A stretch of 64,000 bases of DNA, from contig JAEOTS010000152.1 of NCBI GenBank assembly GCA_016839745.1, forward strand, positions 1 through 64,000, in the 5' to 3' direction. Source of the stretch: Promethearchaeota archaeon. GTDB taxonomy: Archaea; Asgardarchaeota; Lokiarchaeia; Sigyniarchaeales; SOKP01. Position 1 is the stretch's first letter. The number at the start of each line of letters is the position of its first letter. The position numbers were made by a program, and so were the translations under genes. Positions 59,797 through 64,000 of the stretch are shown one piece after another. Below the pieces are notes generated by a model. That model had not been told where the DNA came from. It did no database searches and saw only the letters and a program-made list of their open reading frames with translations.

Positions 59797-61137
59797 TTAA
59801 TTTAAAAGAGAATTGGACACTGGTTGTGCGATTTCCTCTATTACTTCTTTTATTTGAATTATGTGATTGTGGGTATTAGCCATTGAAAGAGCTCCTAACC
59901 CATGTAGACCACATATATTTCGGTTAAAAAGAGCTAATTGGAGAAGTGCTTCTCTTTTTTTATCAGCATATTCAATTATTTCTTTGATTGAAGGATTTTC
60001 AATCCATCTTGACAAAACATGAAGCATAACCATTGATTTGAATCCACTTGCCACTATTGCTAACTTTTCATCATTAAAATAGTGATTTAAATGTTGGATT
60101 AATCTATTTCCTTCATCGTTTATTCTTATGTACTGTTGTTGAGAATTTTTTAACAGTTCTAATGTTTTTAGTCCAGCTATCATACTAAGGGGGTAACCCG
60201 AAAAAGTACCACCTCCGATTAAAACTTGATTTTTATCTTCTGGACTAGAACGTTCAATGATCTCATTTTTTCCCCCAATAGCACCTATAGGAAACCCTCC
60301 TCCTATAATCTTCCCCATTGTAGTTAAATCGGGTAATATTTTTAATTCGTTTTGAAATAAGGAGTCGTTGAATCGATAGCCAGTAATAACTTCGTCGAAA
60401 ATAAGAAGAATACCATATTTTTCAGATTCCTCTCTTAACCTTTTTAAGAAATCGATACTCACGGGAAATCCACCCCCACCGCCTAAGATTGGTTCTAAAA
60501 TTATTGCTGCTAAATCCTTTGAATATTTTTGAATTATATTGAAGGAATCGTCATGATTGATTTCAAAACTAATAATTCCTGCTTCATTTGCTTTTAGCTG
60601 CCCTAATGGGGCTTTGCCGTTTACTAAACCCCCAACATCATAGCATAATGTATCGCTCGCACCATGCCATCCCATTACCGCTTTTGCTACGAGTCTTCTT
60701 TTAGTGTACGCTCGAGCTAAGCGTGTAGCATACATTGTAGCCTCAGTTCCACTGGTACAGAATCTAACTTTTTCAACACTAGGATTATCATCAATTAACC
60801 TAGAAGCTAATTCAATCTGCTGTTTTGTATTTGTACCAAAATGCCAACCATACGATAAATGTTTTCTTATAACTTCTTGAATTTCAGGGGGATTATGCCC
60901 TAAGATCATAGCAAAATGGCCATTCCAAAAATCGAGGTACATATTTTCATCGATATCTTTGATAAAAGGTCCATTTGCAGAACTAATTATTACAGGGAAA
61001 CCTCCTATGGATGGTAGACCAAACGTTCGGATATTGTGAGAAATACCCCCGGGTAAAACATTTATAGCTTTTTCCCAGAGTTTTTTCGATTTTGGGTGAT
61101 TTCTCTCGAAAGTTTCTAATTCTCCTTTAATAAACAT
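59797..61137 (-). CDS. Class III aminotransferase, glutamate-1-semialdehyde aminomutase-like
   Basis: VLPGGISHNIRTFG; FCTSGTEATMYATRLARAYTKRRLVAKAVMGWHGASD; LLIFDEVITGYRF; TMGKIIGGGFPIGAIGGK. Confidence 0.92.
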   Translation of the reverse strand: MFIKGELETFERNHPKSKKLWEKAINVLPGGISHNIRTFGLPSIGGFPVIISSANGPFIKDIDENMYLDFWNGHFAMILGHNPPEIQEVIRKHLSYGWHFGTNTKQQIELASRLIDDNPSVEKVRFCTSGTEATMYATRLARAYTKRRLVAKAVMGWHGASDTLCYDVGGLVNGKAPLGQLKANEAGIISFEINHDDSFNIIQKYSKDLAAIILEPILGGGGGFPVSIDFLKRLREESEKYGILLIFDEVITGYRFNDSLFQNELKILPDLTTMGKIIGGGFPIGAIGGKNEIIERSSPEDKNQVLIGGGTFSGYPLSMIAGLKTLELLKNSQQQYIRINDEGNRLIQHLNHYFNDEKLAIVASGFKSMVMLHVLSRWIENPSIKEIIEYADKKREALLQLALFNRNICGLHGLGALSMANTHNHIIQIKEVIEEIAQPVSNSLLN

Positions 61138-61240
61138 TTAACTCGACAAAAAATTTCATTTAAAATCATTAGTTGTTAATTAGGAGTTAAGAATATTACA
61201 TCACTTAAATTTTGGTTATAATTTAAACTAAGTAACAGAT

Positions 61241-62608
61241 CTAATTCTTAAATCCACACTTAGAGCAAGTAGAAGCACCAATTAACGTATTACCACACAT
61301 TTTACACAATTTAACTGTGCTTCTTCTAGGAGGTTTCAACTTAGTGATTGAGATCTTCTCCTCTACCTGAGTCGTTCCCTCGGTATCGCTTATGACTGAT
61401 TCAGTTGCTGAAGGTACGAGATTATTACTTGAGCCGTTAGGCTTCACTTTTACTTCTTGACCAAAATATCCTCCAACTCTAACTTTTTTAATTGGAGTTT
61501 CAACTGAAGGAGGTTTACTCAATCTAGGTGGAGATTTGATTTTTTCTGGATTGAGAATATCCTCACCAATTATTACATGTTCGTAATCCTCTTCAATTGC
61601 TTGTTCTTCGATTGGATTCTCTTCAACATACCCTTCTTCTACATTCTCATCGACAATTTCAGGTGTTACTAATTCTTGCCCGTGTTGTTCTTGGTATTCT
61701 TCCTCGTATATCATATCTACATATTCTTCGTCTAATTTTAAGAGGGTATCACATTGAATGCACCTAAATAAATGGTTAAATCCGATATTATTTGTAATTG
61801 AATAATCAGCAGCACAACATGCGTGGTATTTCGCATTACAATTATAACATTTGTGAACCTCGTCAGAATAGGCACTACAAATAGGGCACACTTCCTTTTC
61901 GCATATATCACACTTTTCTTCCTCATCAGGATCTAATGAGATTAAGTCTACAGCCAGTTTTTCGTAAAATATTTTGTCTTCTTCTAAAATTTGACTATTC
62001 GCTTCAGGTTGCACAACATTAAATTCCGATCTACTCTGAATTAAGGAAATTATGATGTTCAAGAACGATTTTACATCGTTGCAATAGAGTACTCCTCCAT
62101 GAGTTTCACTGGTTACAACTTTTAATTTAACATCGTCATTATAGAACTTCTCTCCTCCTACTCGAATAATATCAATAAAAGTATCGAATTTCTTAGCTTT
62201 AATTAAAAGATCGTAAAGCGCGTTGTGATAGTCATCTGATAAAGTACTAGGAGTATCCGATATAATTATTATTCTATAGTTCTTTCGAGCATCTCTACTC
62301 TTTCTAAAGACATAAGCTAATATTTCAAATAAACCATTTTCGAAAAAGCTTCTTTTGGTTTCTCTGGTTTCCCACTTTTCATTTATGATTTCGGTAATTA
62401 CTTCAAAATCATTCTCATCGTATAATGTTACTGGATTATCGTCATTTTGAAAAATTAACAATCCGTATGAACTTAATGTATTAAACTTAGCTTTTTCTTT
62501 AATAAAAGTGCCAATGCTTTTGATAACGTTCTTTTTCTTAATAAAATCTGTGATAAGATCAATATAAAAGATAAATTCTTCTGAGTTCACTGACGCTTTC
62601 TTAAACAT
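61241..62608 (-). CDS. vWA-like domain plus RING/treble-clef-like zinc finger plus C-terminal zinc ribbon
   Basis: FIFYIDLITDFIKK...YRIIIISDTPSTLSDDYHNALYDLL...FIDIIRVGGEKFYNDDVKLKVVTSETHGGVLYCND; CDICEKEVCPICSAYSDEVHKCYNCNAKYHACCAADYSITNNIGFNHLFRCIQCD; CKMCGNTLIGASTCSKCGF. Confidence 0.75.
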   Translation of the reverse strand: MFKKASVNSEEFIFYIDLITDFIKKKNVIKSIGTFIKEKAKFNTLSSYGLLIFQNDDNPVTLYDENDFEVITEIINEKWETRETKRSFFENGLFEILAYVFRKSRDARKNYRIIIISDTPSTLSDDYHNALYDLLIKAKKFDTFIDIIRVGGEKFYNDDVKLKVVTSETHGGVLYCNDVKSFLNIIISLIQSRSEFNVVQPEANSQILEEDKIFYEKLAVDLISLDPDEEEKCDICEKEVCPICSAYSDEVHKCYNCNAKYHACCAADYSITNNIGFNHLFRCIQCDTLLKLDEEYVDMIYEEEYQEQHGQELVTPEIVDENVEEGYVEENPIEEQAIEEDYEHVIIGEDILNPEKIKSPPRLSKPPSVETPIKKVRVGGYFGQEVKVKPNGSSNNLVPSATESVISDTEGTTQVEEKISITKLKPPRRSTVKLCKMCGNTLIGASTCSKCGFKN

Positions 62609-62757
62609 ATTAAGATCCAGATGCAGTATTAATTTTATCCAAAAATGAAGTGAAGTTACATAAAATAATAAGAGAATTTTTATTTATTTTTATTGATCTT
62701 ACCTAAGTTCTTAATTTTTAAATCAATAAATTTACTCAAAAATATTAAAAAAGAAGT

Positions 62758-64000
62758 TCAAACTTCTAACTTGTGTCCACAATACGGACAAGATTGTTTA
62801 TTATTATCCTTTTCATTAATCGGGGTACCACAGCTAGGACAATTAGTAAAACTTGGTCTTTTTCCGATTTTTTGTGCTTCATTTACTCCTCCTGAAGGGT
62901 TCCAATATTGTGGTACTTCAACTTTTTTAAGTTTTGGTTCTAAAACGGTATTATTTTTTGTTTGGTATGCATTATCGTTCCTTTCAGCATTATTGGGTTC
63001 TGTTACTTTTTGATAAATCAGCTTATCGCCTTCTTTTTTAATGGTATATGTCTTTCCAAAAAAGCCCCCGATCCTAACTTTTTGAAATTTTTCTTCTGGA
63101 GTTTTCACAGTTGTGATATCAGGAGTTAGTTTAGTCTCTTGATAAGAATTTCCGATATCCAATTGCTCAGATTCCTCTAAAGTTATTTGTTTTACAGATT
63201 CTGTAGTTATTTCTTCATTTTCTATGTATTCTTCAACCGAGTCAGTTGTATCTTCATATGGGGAGACAATTTCATCTTGATCAATTTTTAAAAGAATATC
63301 ACACTTGGGACATCGAAAAATATGTGGAATTCCAATATTATTTTGTATCGTATAATTAGTCACACAGCAATTATGAAATGCAGATTTACAACTTTCGCAA
63401 GTTTGTAATGTGTCGTTGATATCAGCGCAACAAGGACAAATCTCTTCTTGACAAATATGACACTTCAGTCCCACATCATTTGGATTTGAAGGAATTAAAT
63501 TTTTTGCTAAGCGAGAATAAAAATCGTAGTCCTCCTTCTTAATTTTAATTCTATCTGATTGTTCTTCAAATGTACTGACTAATTTTTTGGATTTGATTAA
63601 TTTTTTTATTATAGCAATGAAGTCCTTCTTTTCAGATAAATAAAACATTCCTCCCTTAGTATCGCTTGATAAGATATTTAATTTTACATCGTCTCTAAAG
63701 AACCTTTCTTCTTTTTCTGAGACTCTTATGATATCTATGAAAGTGGGTATTATTTTGATTTTAGAAACCAAACCAAATAACGCTTCAGTATAGTCTTCAG
63801 ATAGATCGCTAGGGGTATCAGTTATTACGATAATTCTATTATGCCTTGACTTTTTTCGTACTGTTTCAGCTATATACGAAAAGATGTAAAAAAGTCCGTT
63901 TTCGAAGAACGATTGCTTCTTAGGACGAGTTTTCCAGTTTTCTTCAATAGCGTTTTCTATAATATTGGAATCTTTCTTATCTGTTATAAATATAGGATTT
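62758..64000 (-). CDS. Tandem paralog of 61241..62608 (vWA-like + zinc finger + zinc ribbon), 5' end beyond the window
   Basis: Same frame stays open past the called Met at 63771 to the window edge (NPIFITDKKDSNIIENAIEENWKTRPKKQSFFENGLFYIFSYIAETVRKKSRHNRIIVITDTPSDLSEDYTEALFGLVSKIK...); CHICQEEICPCCADINDTLQTCESCKSAFHNCCVTNYTIQNNIGIPHIFRCPKCD; CPSCGTPI...CPYCGHKLEV. Confidence 0.8.
   Translation of the reverse strand, partial: NPIFITDKKDSNIIENAIEENWKTRPKKQSFFENGLFYIFSYIAETVRKKSRHNRIIVITDTPSDLSEDYTEALFGLVSKIKIIPTFIDIIRVSEKEERFFRDDVKLNILSSDTKGGMFYLSEKKDFIAIIKKLIKSKKLVSTFEEQSDRIKIKKEDYDFYSRLAKNLIPSNPNDVGLKCHICQEEICPCCADINDTLQTCESCKSAFHNCCVTNYTIQNNIGIPHIFRCPKCDILLKIDQDEIVSPYEDTTDSVEEYIENEEITTESVKQITLEESEQLDIGNSYQETKLTPDITTVKTPEEKFQKVRIGGFFGKTYTIKKEGDKLIYQKVTEPNNAERNDNAYQTKNNTVLEPKLKKVEVPQYWNPSGGVNEAQKIGKRPSFTNCPSCGTPINEKDNNKQSCPYCGHKLEV

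Overview
AT-rich archaeal chromosome segment, probably Asgard/Lokiarchaeia-like judging by gene content; the lineage is inferred, not proven. Most of it is metabolic. One block carries acyl-CoA/beta-oxidation genes: enoyl-CoA hydratases, 3-hydroxyacyl-CoA dehydrogenase, two near-duplicate thiolases and three nitronate monooxygenase-like paralogs. A glycyl radical enzyme sits about 23 kb from a matching activase. An oligopeptide ABC system has ATPases fused to membrane domains, and a substrate-binding protein and an M24 peptidase nearby share an almost identical promoter/operator. Other genes include a membrane pyrophosphatase, XerA plus Orc1/Cdc6, TldD/TldE, PurA, PiT/DUF47, a tyrosine phenol-lyase-like enzyme, HypB, and two tandem vWA plus zinc-finger proteins at the right edge (one truncated). 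Features absent from the ORF track: an RNase P RNA on the minus strand (1441-1770) with a covarying P4 helix, a rubredoxin-like mini-protein (1298-1411), a relic of an acyl-CoA synthetase C-terminus (14067-14243), a probable relic of an enoyl-CoA hydratase C-terminus (17389-17526), several small ORFs, and coding-like 5' extensions of three genes that lack an in-frame start. I saw no tRNA, CRISPR array or transposase. The best leads are the TM-fused Opp ATPases with their shared operator, the vWA/RING-like tandem pair, the IFT52-like GIFT protein and the RNase P P4 variant.
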